64,000 nucleotides of DNA from Brevirhabdus sp. (GTDB lineage Bacteria; Pseudomonadota; Alphaproteobacteria; Rhodobacterales; Rhodobacteraceae): assembly GCA_024637315.1 (NCBI GenBank), contig JAGXFH010000034.1:62001-126000 (forward strand), given 5' to 3'. Positions 35,264-45,324 of this stretch are shown in pieces; position 1 is the first letter of the stretch, and each line of letters starts with the position of its first letter. Made by a program: the position numbers and the translations under genes. The notes under the pieces were generated by a model, which was not told where the DNA came from, did not search any database, and saw nothing but the letters and a program-made list of their open reading frames with translations.

Positions 35264-35356
35264 AACTTCCTATAAAACGGCGAGCAGTCCGCAGTTGCTC
35301 AACCCAATTCCCCTGTATGCTGACTGATCGCTACCAAACCAGACTAATACTGAGAA

Positions 35357-35381
35357 ATTAAATTTGACAACTAAATTTAAT
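35357..35381. promoter_or_regulatory. Candidate xyl repressor operator 2 and xylF promoter
   Basis: ATTAAATTT (35357-35365) and AAATTTAAT (35373-35381) form a perfect 9-bp inverted repeat with a 7-base spacer. A consensus -35 TTGACA (35364-35369) lies inside it, with CAGAAT (35386-35391) 16 bases on as a possible -10. Repressor binding here would block xylF transcription. The 93 bases between the two operators show nothing else clear. Confidence 0.6.
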
Positions 35382-35455
35382 GTGGCAGAATTGGAGTGGC
35401 CCGGCGAAAAGCCGGCCGCCCCAGTAAAGGGGCATGACCATTTGGGAGGATTACG

Positions 35456-36481
35456 ATGCGCAAGACGCTCACACTTGCCGCCATTTTGGCGGCGTCTGTT
35501 TCCACTTTCGCGATGGCAGAAGGCAAGACGATCGGCGTCAGCTGGTCCAACTTTCAGGAAGAGCGCTGGAAAACCGACGAGGCCGCGATCCAGGCCGCGC
35601 TCGAGGCTTCCGGCGATACCTATGTCTCTGCCGATGCTCAGTCTTCAGCCTCGAAGCAGCTTTCTGACGTGGAGGCGCTGATCGCGCAAGGCGTCGACGC
35701 GCTGATCATTTTGGCGCAAGATACTCAAGCGATCATTCCGGCCGTTCAGGCTGCCGCCGATGAAGACATTCCGGTCATCGCCTATGACCGCCTGATCGAG
35801 GATCCGCGCGCCTTCTACCTGACCTTCGACAACGTCGAGGTTGGCCGGATGCAGGCCCGCGCCGTGCTCGAAGCCGCGCCCGAAGGCCGCTATGTCATGA
35901 TCAAGGGCTCGCCCACCGACCCGAATGCGGATTTCCTGCGCGGCGGCCAGCAAGAGGTGCTGCAAGAGGCGATTGACGCGGGCAAGATCGAGATTGTCGG
36001 CGAGGCCTATACCGATGGCTGGCTGCCCGCCAACGCGCAGCGCAACATGGAACAGATCCTGACCGAGACCAATAACGGCGTAGATGCCGTCGTGGCCTCG
36101 AACGATGGCACCGCCGGCGGCGCCGTCGCGGCGCTGACCGCGCAGGGCATGGCCGGGATCCCGGTTTCGGGTCAGGATGGCGACCATGCCGCGCTGAACC
36201 GCGTGGCTGCTGGCACCCAGACCGTCAGCGTCTGGAAAGACGCGCGTGACCTCGGCAAAAATGCCGGAGAGATCGCCGTTGCGCTGGCTGCGGGCACCGC
36301 GATGGAGGATATCGAGGGCGCCGTGAAATTCACCACGCCCGGCGGAAACGAGATGAACGCCAAGTTCCTTGCCCCGGTTCCGATCACCGCCGACAATCTT
36401 ACGGCAGTCGTCGATGCGGGCTGGATCACGCAAGAGGCGCTATGCCAGGGCGTTTCGGGCGGACCCGCGCCCTGTAACTAG
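35456..36481 (+). CDS. xylF: XylF, D-xylose ABC transporter substrate-binding protein
   Basis: A 341-residue periplasmic sugar-binding protein. The signal peptide (ending FAMAEG) is followed by IGVSWSNFQEERWKTDEAAI, and by VIAYDRLI and ASNDGTAGGAVAAL blocks, which are specific for the xylose-binding XylF group. GGAGGATTACG provides the ribosome site. First gene of xylFHGBA. A strong hairpin follows and separates it from xylH. Confidence 0.94.
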   Translation: MRKTLTLAAILAASVSTFAMAEGKTIGVSWSNFQEERWKTDEAAIQAALEASGDTYVSADAQSSASKQLSDVEALIAQGVDALIILAQDTQAIIPAVQAAADEDIPVIAYDRLIEDPRAFYLTFDNVEVGRMQARAVLEAAPEGRYVMIKGSPTDPNADFLRGGQQEVLQEAIDAGKIEIVGEAYTDGWLPANAQRNMEQILTETNNGVDAVVASNDGTAGGAVAALTAQGMAGIPVSGQDGDHAALNRVAAGTQTVSVWKDARDLGKNAGEIAVALAAGTAMEDIEGAVKFTTPGGNEMNAKFLAPVPITADNLTAVVDAGWITQEALCQGVSGGPAPCN

Positions 36482-36497
36482 GGCTCACCTCGCCAAG

Positions 36498-36527
36498 CCG
36501 CTGTCCGGGATCCGTCCCGGACGGCGG
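36498..36527 (+). other. Intercistronic hairpin between xylF and xylH
   Basis: A 13-bp stem (36498-36510 with 36515-36527, one G-U pair) closes a 4-base loop; its core is GTCCGGGA/TCCCGGAC. No T-tract follows. It probably stabilises the xylF message or partly terminates, so that binding protein exceeds permease. Confidence 0.7.
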
Positions 36528-36553
36528 AATACTGACTCTGGGGGGATCGCGAG

Positions 36554-37849
36554 ATGAGCGATACGGCAAGTGCCAGCGGCACACAGCCAAGGCGGCGCAA
36601 ACTCTTTGACATGCTGGAGCTCGATACCCGATTTTTGGGCATGATCGGCGCGTTCGTGCTTTTGTGCATCGTTTTCAATATCTTCACCGATGGCCGGTTC
36701 CTGACCGCGCGGAACATCTTCAACCTGACGATCCAGACCGTTTCGGTGGCGATCATGGCAACCGGCATGGTGTTCGTCATCGTCACCCGGCATATCGATC
36801 TGTCTGTCGGCGCGGTGCTGGCCGTTTCCTCTGCGGTCATGGCCGTGACCCAGACGGTTTTCCTGCCGCACTATCTGGGCCTCGGCCTGGAACATCCGCT
36901 GATTGCGCCGCTAACGATGCTTGTCGGTCTCGGTGTCGGCACGATCATCGGTGCATTCAACGGCTGGCTGATCGGGTATCAGGGCATTCCCGCCTTCATC
37001 GTGACGCTCGGCGGGTTCCTCGTCTGGCGCAATGCCGGCTGGTACATGACCAGCGGACAGACCATCGCCCCCCTCGACAGCACGTTCCTGCTGTTTGGTG
37101 GGGCAGAAGGCACGCTTGGCACCACGGCGTCCTGGATCATCGGCTTGCTGGCGGCCGTCGCCGCAATCTACGGCATCTGGAATGCTCGCCGCTCGAAAGT
37201 TGCGCATGATTTCCCGGTGAAACCGGTCTGGGCCGAAGTCGCCATCGGCGCGATCGCCGTTGGCGCGATCCTTGGTTTCATCGCCACGCTCAACGCATAT
37301 CTCATCCCCTCGGGCAAGCTGCGGCGGATCTTCGAGGCGCGCGGAGAGGTCGTGCCAGAAGGCTATTCTCAGGGCCACGGCCTGCCGATCTCGGTGCTGA
37401 TCCTGATCGTCGTCGCTGTCGTGATGACCGTCGTCGCCCGCAAGACCCGGCTGGGAAAATACATCTTCGCCACCGGCGGCAACCCCGACGCGGCAGAGCT
37501 TTCCGGCATCAACACCCGGTTTCTGACGGTCAAGGTCTTCGCGCTGATGGGGTTCCTGGCCGGTCTTTCGGCGATTGTCGCGCAGGCCCGCCTGCAGGCC
37601 CATTCCAACGATATCGGCACGCTGGACGAACTTCGCGTCATTGCTGCGGCCGTCATCGGCGGCACCGCCCTGTCGGGCGGGATCGGCACCATCTACGGCG
37701 CGATCCTGGGCGCGCTGATCATGCAGTCGCTGCAATCGGGCATGGGTATGGTCGGCGTCGACACGCCCTTCCAGAACATCGTCGTTGGCGGCGTCCTGGT
37801 GCTGGCCGTCTGGATCGACATCCAGTACCGCAAACGGACGGGGGGCTGA
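36554..37849 (+). CDS. xylH: XylH, D-xylose ABC transporter permease
   Basis: A 431-residue permease of the BPD_transp_2 (ribose/xylose) family with 10 or more helices. Motifs include [42 protein letters not shown] and [14 protein letters not shown]. The long periplasmic insert and TRHIDLSVG are typical of XylH. The next gene begins one base after the stop. Confidence 0.94.
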   Translation: MSDTASASGTQPRRRKLFDMLELDTRFLGMIGAFVLLCIVFNIFTDGRFLTARNIFNLTIQTVSVAIMATGMVFVIVTRHIDLSVGAVLAVSSAVMAVTQTVFLPHYLGLGLEHPLIAPLTMLVGLGVGTIIGAFNGWLIGYQGIPAFIVTLGGFLVWRNAGWYMTSGQTIAPLDSTFLLFGGAEGTLGTTASWIIGLLAAVAAIYGIWNARRSKVAHDFPVKPVWAEVAIGAIAVGAILGFIATLNAYLIPSGKLRRIFEARGEVVPEGYSQGHGLPISVLILIVVAVVMTVVARKTRLGKYIFATGGNPDAAELSGINTRFLTVKVFALMGFLAGLSAIVAQARLQAHSNDIGTLDELRVIAAAVIGGTALSGGIGTIYGAILGALIMQSLQSGMGMVGVDTPFQNIVVGGVLVLAVWIDIQYRKRTGG

Positions 37850-37850
37850 A

Positions 37851-38599
<749 letters not shown>

Positions 38600-38600
<1 letters not shown>

Positions 38601-40036
38601 TGTATATAGGTCTCGATCTGGGCACATCGGGACTGAAGGGGATCCTGATCGACGAGGATCAGGTCATCCGCGCCGAAGCCTCGGCCCCGCTGACGGTGTC
38701 GCGGCCCAATGGCGGCTGGTCCGAGCAGGCTCCCGCCGACTGGCTTTCGGCGGCAGAGGCGGTGTTCGACGACCTGTCGGACAAGGGACTGGGCGATGTT
38801 CGTGCGATCGGGCTTTCGGGCCAGATGCACGGTGCGACGCTGCTTGACGCGTCCGATCAGGTGCTGCGCCCATGCATCCTGTGGAACGACACCCGCGCCC
38901 ATATCGAGGCCGCGAAGCTGGACAGCGACCCGCAATTTCGCGCCATCACCGGCAACATCGTCTTTCCGGGCTTCACTGCGCCGAAACTGGTCTGGGTGAA
39001 GAACAACCAGCCCGAGATCTTCGCCCGAACCGCCAAGGTTCTGCTGCCAAAGGATTATCTGCGCCTGTGGCTGACCGGTGGCCATGTCGCCGAGATGTCC
39101 GATGCCGCCGGCACAAGCTGGCTTGATACCGGCAAACGCGACTGGTCGGACGCGTTGCTGGAGGCGACCGGGCTGAACCGCAGCCAGATGCCGCGCCTTG
39201 TGGAAGGTTCGGAAAACTCGGGTACGCTGCGCGCGGAACTCGCCACCCGCTGGGGCCTTGCCAACGACGTGATCGTCGCTGGCGGCGGCGGCGACAACGC
39301 TGCCGCGGCGATCGGTGTCGGCGTGGTGAAAGCTGGGCAGGCGTTCGTATCGCTTGGCACATCCGGCGTGCTTTTCGCCGCTAATGACGGCTACCAGCCC
39401 GATCCCGAGACGGCGGTTCATACCTTCTGCCATGCGCTGCCCGGAACCTGGCACCAGATGGGCGTGATCCTGGCCGCGACCGACGCGCTGAACTGGTTCG
39501 CCGGCATCACCGGTAAGTCCCCCGCTGACCTGACAGCGGACCTGGGGAATCTTCGGGCCCCCGGCTTGGCGACGTTCCTGCCCTATCTCGGCGGCGAGCG
39601 GACGCCGCTGAACGATGCCTCGATCCGCGGTGCGTTCACCGGTCTCGAACACACCACCGATACGGCGGCCGCCACCCGCGCGGTGCTGGAAGGCGTGGCC
39701 TTCGCCTTCCGCGATTGCCGCGATGCGCTGGCCGCGACCGGCACGCGGATAGACCGCCTCCTTGCCGTCGGTGGCGGCAGCAAATCCGACTACTGGCTGT
39801 CTGCCATAGCCACCGCCCTGAATATCCCTGTCGACGTGCCGGTCGCCGGCGATTTCGGCGGCGCCTTCGGCGCGGCGCGGCTTGGCATGATGGCTGCGAC
39901 CGGGGCAGGGGTCGGGATCGCGACCCAGCCGAAGATCGACCATACGATTGACCCTGACCAGACGCTTGCCGATGCGTTCGACCAGGGCCATGCAGCCTAT
40001 AGCGCCGCCCGCGACGCCATCAGAGGACTCAGATGA
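38600..40036 (+). CDS. xylB: XylB, xylulokinase
   Basis: A 478-residue FGGY-family kinase. The N-terminus [18 protein letters not shown] is the first phosphate-binding segment. [13 protein letters not shown] and WNDTRA identify xylulokinases, and [17 protein letters not shown] is the C-terminal signature. It phosphorylates D-xylulose to xylulose 5-phosphate for the pentose phosphate pathway. It overlaps xylG by one base and xylA by four. Confidence 0.95.
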
Positions 40037-41337
40037 CCGACTTTTTCCAAGCCATCCCGAAGATCAAGTACGAAGGCCCGGACAGCGACAACGAATTCGC
40101 CTTCCGCCACTACAACGCCGACGAACAGGTGCTGGGCCGGAGGATGGAGGATCATCTGCGGTTCTCCGTCGCCTACTGGCACAGTTTTGCCTGGCCCGGC
40201 GGCGATCCGTTCGGTGGCCAGACCTTCGAGCGTCCGTGGTTCGGCGACACGATGGAACTGGCCAAGCTGAAGGCCGATGTGGCCTTCGAGATGTTCGATA
40301 TTCTCGATGCGCCATTCTTCTGTTTCCACGATGCCGATATTCGTCCGGAAGGTGCGACTTTCGCCGAAAGCCGCCGGAACCTTGAGGAAATCGTCGATTA
40401 CTTCGCCGGCAAGATGGAAAGCGCGAAGACCGGGCTTCTTTGGGGAACCGCCAACATGTTCAGCCATCGCCGCTGGATGTCCGGAGCCGCCACCAACCCC
40501 GATCCCGACGTGTTCGCCTATGCGGCCGCGACCGTGAAATCCTGCATGGACGCCACCATGAAACTCGGCGGTGCCAACTATGTACTCTGGGGCGGGCGCG
40601 AGGGCTATGAAACGCTGATCAACACCGACCTCGCCCGTGAAGCCGAGCAGGCAGGCCGTTTCCTGCAAATGGTCGTCGACTACAAGTACAAGATCGGGTT
40701 TCAGGGCGCGATCCTGATCGAGCCGAAGCCGCAGGAGCCCTCGAAACATCAATACGACTACGATGTCGCCACGGTCTACGGCTTCCTCAGACGCTTCGGG
40801 CTGGAAAAAGAAGTCAAGGTGAACATCGAGCAAGGCCACGCGATTCTTGCGGGCCACAGCTTTGAACATGAACTCGCACTGGCCCGCTCGCTTGGCATTC
40901 TCGGCTCGATCGACATCAACCGCAACGACTACCAGTCAGGCTGGGATACCGACCAGTTTCCGAACAACCTGCCCGAGGTGATGCTGGCCTATTACGAGAT
41001 CCTGCAAATGGGCGGGTTCACCACCGGCGGCACCAATTTCGATGCGAAGCTCCGCCGCCAAAGTCTTGATCCCGAAGACCTTATCCTTGCTCATGTCGGC
41101 GGTATGGATCTCTGCGCCCGTGCGCTCAAGGCCGCCGCGGCGATGCTGGAGGACGGCAAGTTGGAAGCCGCCCGCACCGAACGCTATGCTGGCTGGAACA
41201 CGCCCGCGAACCGGGCGATGCTGGAAGAGGGCGATCTGGCCTCGATCGCCGAACGGGTCGAGGAAGAGGGCATCAAACCGGAACCAAGGTCGGGCCGGCA
41301 GGAACGGCTGGAGAACCTGATCAATCGCTACGTCTGA
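40033..41337 (+). CDS. xylA: XylA, xylose isomerase
   Basis: A 434-residue class II xylose isomerase. The catalytic histidine region is [13 protein letters not shown]; metal ligands lie in [31 protein letters not shown] and [19 protein letters not shown], and [12 protein letters not shown] is also typical. It converts D-xylose to D-xylulose, completing a transport-isomerise-phosphorylate pathway. Last gene of the operon, ending 3 bases before a convergent MarR gene. Confidence 0.96.
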   Translation: MTDFFQAIPKIKYEGPDSDNEFAFRHYNADEQVLGRRMEDHLRFSVAYWHSFAWPGGDPFGGQTFERPWFGDTMELAKLKADVAFEMFDILDAPFFCFHDADIRPEGATFAESRRNLEEIVDYFAGKMESAKTGLLWGTANMFSHRRWMSGAATNPDPDVFAYAAATVKSCMDATMKLGGANYVLWGGREGYETLINTDLAREAEQAGRFLQMVVDYKYKIGFQGAILIEPKPQEPSKHQYDYDVATVYGFLRRFGLEKEVKVNIEQGHAILAGHSFEHELALARSLGILGSIDINRNDYQSGWDTDQFPNNLPEVMLAYYEILQMGGFTTGGTNFDAKLRRQSLDPEDLILAHVGGMDLCARALKAAAAMLEDGKLEAARTERYAGWNTPANRAMLEEGDLASIAERVEEEGIKPEPRSGRQERLENLINRYV

Positions 41338-41340
41338 CCG

Positions 41341-41781
41341 CTATTGGCCGCCGCTGGAGGGCCGCTCGGCCAGTTTCCTGAGGCTGGAGCGCAGGGTATC
41401 GAGTTCCGGTTTTGACAGGACCGCCGAGATGTTCCGGTCATAGACCTCTGCCGCGTTGGACAGGTCGGCGAACACCGCTTTGCCCTTCGGGGTAAGTGAC
41501 AGTAGCTCGTTGCGACGATCATGGTCCAGTTCGGTTCGCGCCAGGTGACGCTTGCGCTCCAGCGCGCCGACCGCGCGACTGACCTTCGTCTTGTGCGTGC
41601 CAGCGCGCGTACAGATGTCCTTTGCGGTCATTTCGCCGTAGCATCCCAGATGAAACAGAACCCTCCATTCGGTGCGCAACATCCCATACTTCTGGCGATA
41701 ATAGCGCTGAAACTCCTGGCTTGAAGCCTCCGCGGCCTGATTGAGCAAATAGGGAAGGAAATCGGGAAGATGAAAGGTCAT
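41341..41781 (-). CDS. MarR-family regulator of the homogentisate genes
   Basis: A 146-residue winged-helix regulator with MarR helices (WRVLFHLGCYGEMTAKDICTRAGTHKTKVSRAVGALERKRHLAR) and the wing RTELDHDRRNELLSLTPKG. It diverges from hmgA across 84 bases holding an inverted repeat, the usual layout for an aromatic-catabolism repressor. The ligand is likely homogentisate or a related phenol, by context only. Confidence 0.85.
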   Translation of the reverse strand: MTFHLPDFLPYLLNQAAEASSQEFQRYYRQKYGMLRTEWRVLFHLGCYGEMTAKDICTRAGTHKTKVSRAVGALERKRHLARTELDHDRRNELLSLTPKGKAVFADLSNAAEVYDRNISAVLSKPELDTLRSSLRKLAERPSSGGQ

Positions 41782-41811
41782 AATCGCTCCATCGCGCCGA
41801 AATAGGTGTTG

Positions 41812-41831
41812 TTAGTTACAAAAGCAACCAA
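41812..41831. promoter_or_regulatory. Candidate MarR operator before hmgA
   Basis: TTAGTTAC-AAAA-GCAACCAA is an imperfect inverted repeat (6 of 8 arm positions), resembling MarR operators of aromatic-degradation repressors. It lies between the divergent MarR gene and hmgA, 34 bases before the hmgA start. Confidence 0.5.
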
Positions 41832-41865
41832 TAAGTCAGGAGCAAACCCGCCACAGGAGGATGCC

Positions 41866-43227
41866 ATGAACAAAGAGAGCAAACTCGACCGCATGATCCA
41901 GGCCCCATCCTTGCAGGGCCCCCATGCCGGCTATATGCCCGGTTTTGGTAACGACTACGAGACAGAGGCGTTGCCGGGCGCTCTGCCCCAGGGCATGAAC
42001 TCGCCGCAGAAATGCAACTACGGTCTTTACGGCGAGCAACTGTCAGGCACCGCCTTCACCGCGCCAAGCCATCAGAACGAACGGACCTGGTGCTACCGTA
42101 TCCGGCCCTCGGTCAAACATTCGAAGCGTTACGAGAGGATCGATCTGCCCTACTGGAAATCCGCGCCCCATATCGTCGAGGACGTGACCAGCCTTGGCCA
42201 GTACCGCTGGGATCCGGTGCCGCATTCCGCCGACAAGCTGACCTGGCTGACTGGCATGCGCACGATGACCACCGCCGGCGACGTGAACACCCAAGTCGGC
42301 ATGGCCAGTCATATCTATCTGGTGACCGACAGCATGGTCGATGATTATTTCTATTCGGCCGACAGCGAAGTGCTGATCGTGCCGCAGGAAGGCCGGCTGC
42401 GGTTTGCGACCGAGTTGGGGATCATCGACCTTGCGCCGCAAGAGATCGCGATCATCCCACGCGGCCTCGTCTACCGAGTCGAGGTGATCGAAGGCCCGGC
42501 GCGCGGTTTCGTCTGCGAGAATTACGGGCAGAAGTTCCAGCTTCCGGGCCGTGGCCCGATCGGTGCGAACTGCATGGCCAATCGCCGCGATTTCAAGGCG
42601 CCCGTGGCCGCCTTCGAGGATCACGAGGTGGCCTCGACCGTCACCGTCAAATGGTGCGGCCAGTTCCATCAGACGCGGATCGACCACTCGCCCCTGGATG
42701 TGGTCGCCTGGCATGGCAATTACGCGCCGGTCAAATACGATCTGAAAACCTACTGCCCGGTCGGCGCGATCCTGTTCGACCATCCCGACCCGTCGATCTT
42801 CACCGTGCTGACCGCGCCCTCGGGGCAGGAGGGGACGGCGAATATCGACTTCGTGCTTTTCCGCGAGCGCTGGATGGTGGCCGAAGACACCTTCCGCCCG
42901 CCATGGTATCACAAGAACATCATGTCCGAACTGATGGGCAACATCTATGGCCAGTATGACGCCAAGCCGCAGGGCTTCGTGCCCGGCGGGATGAGCTTGC
43001 ACAACATGATGCTGCCGCACGGCCCCGACCGGACCGCTTTCGAGGGAGCTTCGAACGCCGATCTCGCGCCCGAGAAACTCGACAACACCATGTCGTTCAT
43101 GTTCGAGACCCGGTTCCCGCAGCACCTGACAAGGTTCGCGGCCACCGAAGCTCCTTTGCAGGACGATTACATCGATTGCTGGGACAGCCTCGAGAAGAAG
43201 TTCGACGGCACGCCGGGCCGGAAATGA
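41866..43227 (+). CDS. hmgA: HmgA, homogentisate 1,2-dioxygenase
   Basis: A 453-residue iron(II) dioxygenase. Family blocks are [74 protein letters not shown] and [16 protein letters not shown]; the last two hold iron and substrate ligands. It opens the homogentisate ring to maleylacetoacetate in tyrosine and phenylalanine breakdown. The ATG at 41866 follows GGAGG. Its stop overlaps the next start (ATGA). Confidence 0.96.
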   Translation: MNKESKLDRMIQAPSLQGPHAGYMPGFGNDYETEALPGALPQGMNSPQKCNYGLYGEQLSGTAFTAPSHQNERTWCYRIRPSVKHSKRYERIDLPYWKSAPHIVEDVTSLGQYRWDPVPHSADKLTWLTGMRTMTTAGDVNTQVGMASHIYLVTDSMVDDYFYSADSEVLIVPQEGRLRFATELGIIDLAPQEIAIIPRGLVYRVEVIEGPARGFVCENYGQKFQLPGRGPIGANCMANRRDFKAPVAAFEDHEVASTVTVKWCGQFHQTRIDHSPLDVVAWHGNYAPVKYDLKTYCPVGAILFDHPDPSIFTVLTAPSGQEGTANIDFVLFRERWMVAEDTFRPPWYHKNIMSELMGNIYGQYDAKPQGFVPGGMSLHNMMLPHGPDRTAFEGASNADLAPEKLDNTMSFMFETRFPQHLTRFAATEAPLQDDYIDCWDSLEKKFDGTPGRK

Positions 43228-44180
43228 GGGTCGCCACGCTGAAGGATCACAGCCTGGACGGGCGGCTGGTCATCGTAGAGCCGGACGGCAAGACCTGCCG
43301 TCCGGCCAAGGCGCGCACCCTGCAACAGGCGCTTGACGAAGGCGGGCTGGAACCAGCGGGCGATCTGGTGGCGTTTTACGACCATCTCTGCCATTCGCCG
43401 CTGCCGCGGGCCTTTCAGTTTCTCGATGGTTCGGCCTATGTCAACCACGTCGAACTGGTCCGCAAGGCGCGCGGCGCGCAGATGCCGCAGAGTTTCTGGT
43501 CCGATCCGCTGATGTATCAGGGCGGCTCGGACAGCTTTCTTGGCCCGCACGATCCGATTGTCGGCGATCCCGAATGGGGAATGGATTTCGAAGGCGAGGT
43601 GGCGGTCATCACCGGGCCGGTGCCGATGGGCGCCAACCGCGAGGAGGCGGCTGCGGCAATCCGGCTGGTCATGTTGTGCAACGACATTTCCTTGCGGAAC
43701 CTGATCCCGGCGGAATTGGGCAAGGGGTTCGGTTTCGTTCAGTCCAAACCTGCCTGCGCCTTCTCGCCGCTTGCCGTCACGCCAGAAGCCCTGCCGGGTT
43801 GGCGCGACGGGCGGCTGCACGGACAACTGAACGTCGATCTGAACGACAAGCCCTTCGGGCGGGCCGATGCCGGCATTGACATGACTTTTGATTTTCCGAC
43901 CCTGATCGCCCATGCCGCAAGGACGCGGCCCCTTGCTGCCGGCACGATCGTCGGGTCGGGAACCGTCTCGAACAAGGGCGAAGACGGCCCCGGACGCCCC
44001 GTTTCCGAGGGCGGCGCGGGCTATTCCTGCATCGCCGAGCAGCGGATGGTCGAAAGCATCCTGCACGGTGCCGCCAAGACACCCTTCCTGCAACCGGGCG
44101 ACCATGTGAAGATATGGATGGAGGATACGAATGGCGCGTCGCTGTTTGGCGCCATCAAGCAGACGGTGCAGACAATATGA
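43224..44180 (+). CDS. fahA: Fumarylacetoacetate hydrolase family protein
   Basis: A 318-residue FAH-fold hydrolase. Key regions are [46 protein letters not shown] and [29 protein letters not shown], plus [14 protein letters not shown] in the TGTP position. This is the short bacterial FahA type, shorter than the human enzyme. It cleaves fumarylacetoacetate to fumarate and acetoacetate. It overlaps hmgA by 4 bases. No maleylacetoacetate isomerase gene is present in the cluster, so isomerisation must be encoded elsewhere or bypassed. Confidence 0.92.
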   Translation: MRVATLKDHSLDGRLVIVEPDGKTCRPAKARTLQQALDEGGLEPAGDLVAFYDHLCHSPLPRAFQFLDGSAYVNHVELVRKARGAQMPQSFWSDPLMYQGGSDSFLGPHDPIVGDPEWGMDFEGEVAVITGPVPMGANREEAAAAIRLVMLCNDISLRNLIPAELGKGFGFVQSKPACAFSPLAVTPEALPGWRDGRLHGQLNVDLNDKPFGRADAGIDMTFDFPTLIAHAARTRPLAAGTIVGSGTVSNKGEDGPGRPVSEGGAGYSCIAEQRMVESILHGAAKTPFLQPGDHVKIWMEDTNGASLFGAIKQTVQTI

Positions 44181-44347
44181 AGTTCATCGACACCCAATTC
44201 GCGGATCCGGACGGTGCATGGCTTGCCCCTGCCGGACCGGACCTTCCGCCGGGTGTCGCGACCCCTGTCAGTCCGGTTCGTATGCCGCGTCCGGGCTTCG
44301 CGGTTGACGATCCGGGCGGCAACAGACCTGAAATTATCGGAGCTTGA
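44177..44347 (+). CDS. Small 56-residue open frame, possible VOC-domain remnant
   Basis: An ATG overlapping the fahA stop (ATGA) opens a 56-residue proline- and glycine-rich frame ending FAVDDPGGNRPEIIGA. The ending resembles the last strand of vicinal-oxygen-chelate proteins (DPdGN..Eiig), but no earlier strand is recognisable. It could be a coupled small protein, a degraded VOC gene or chance. It ends 2 bases before the MBL gene ATG, so the region has no spare intergenic space. Confidence 0.4.
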   Translation: MKFIDTQFADPDGAWLAPAGPDLPPGVATPVSPVRMPRPGFAVDDPGGNRPEIIGA

Positions 44348-44349
44348 CC

Positions 44350-45300
44350 ATGACCACAGCCTTTGCCTCTGCCGGCGATCTGACTGAAAAGACCATTTCC
44401 TTTACCGAGGTCGGCGACGGTCTTTGGGCCTTCACTGCCCAAGGCGACCCGAATTCCGGCGTGATCATCGGCGATGACAGCGTGATGATCGTCGAGGCGC
44501 AGGCGACGCCACGGCTGGCCGGAAAGGTCATCGAGAAGGTTCGCGAGGTCACCGACAAGCCGATCAGCCATGTCGTGCTGACGCATTACCACGCGGTCCG
44601 CGTCCTCGGGGCCTCGGCCTTCGAGGCGGACCAGATCGTTATGGGCGAAAAGGCCCGCGCAATGGTCGCCGAACGCGGGCAAGAGGATTGGGACAGCGAA
44701 TTCCAGCGTTTTCCGCGGCTCTTCGAGGGCCATGAAAGCATTCCCGGCCTGACCTGGCCCACCACCACATTCAACGACCGGATGACAGTCTATCTGGGCG
44801 ATCGCCGGATCGACCTGATGCATCTCGGTCGGGCCCATACGGCCGGCGATATCGTCATCCATGTTCCCGATGCCAACACGATGTTCACCGGCGACATCGT
44901 CGAATACCACTCGGCCTGCTATTGCGGCGACGGGCATTTTCACGACTGGCCGAAGACCCTGGCCAAGATTCGCGATTTCAATCTGGATGCCATCGCCCCG
45001 GGACGCGGCGATGCGCTGATCGGGCGTGAGATGGTCGACACCGCGATCAACAACACCGCCGATTTCGTCCGCTCGACCTATCTGCCCGCAGCCCGCGTCG
45101 CGCTGCGCGGCGGTAGTCTGTCAGAGGCGTGGGATGCCGTGCGGGCCGAATGCGACCCCAGGTTCAAGGACTACGCGATCTACGAACATTGCCTGCCCTT
45201 CAACGTCGCCCGAGCCTATGACGAGGCGCGCGACATCGACACGCCGCGGATCTGGACCGCCGAACGCGACCGCGAAATGTGGGCGGCACTGCAGGGCTAG
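44350..45300 (+). CDS. MBL-fold hydrolase with variant metal motif (HYHAVR group)
   Basis: A 316-residue metallo-beta-lactamase-fold protein. The usual HxHxDH motif is replaced by THYHAVRVLGAS, lacking the canonical aspartate and final histidine. Later landmarks are kept: LGRAHTAGDIVIHVPDANTMFTGDIVEYHS. The family therefore keeps part of the metal site and may use a different metal set or be non-hydrolytic. It is embedded in the homogentisate operon, between fahA and an FAD monooxygenase gene, suggesting action on an aromatic or ester intermediate. Its reaction is not known. The ATG at 44350 follows CGGAG. Confidence 0.8.
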   Translation: MTTAFASAGDLTEKTISFTEVGDGLWAFTAQGDPNSGVIIGDDSVMIVEAQATPRLAGKVIEKVREVTDKPISHVVLTHYHAVRVLGASAFEADQIVMGEKARAMVAERGQEDWDSEFQRFPRLFEGHESIPGLTWPTTTFNDRMTVYLGDRRIDLMHLGRAHTAGDIVIHVPDANTMFTGDIVEYHSACYCGDGHFHDWPKTLAKIRDFNLDAIAPGRGDALIGREMVDTAINNTADFVRSTYLPAARVALRGGSLSEAWDAVRAECDPRFKDYAIYEHCLPFNVARAYDEARDIDTPRIWTAERDREMWAALQG

Positions 45301-45324
45301 GCGCGCGCGGCAGGAGGGCTGGAC

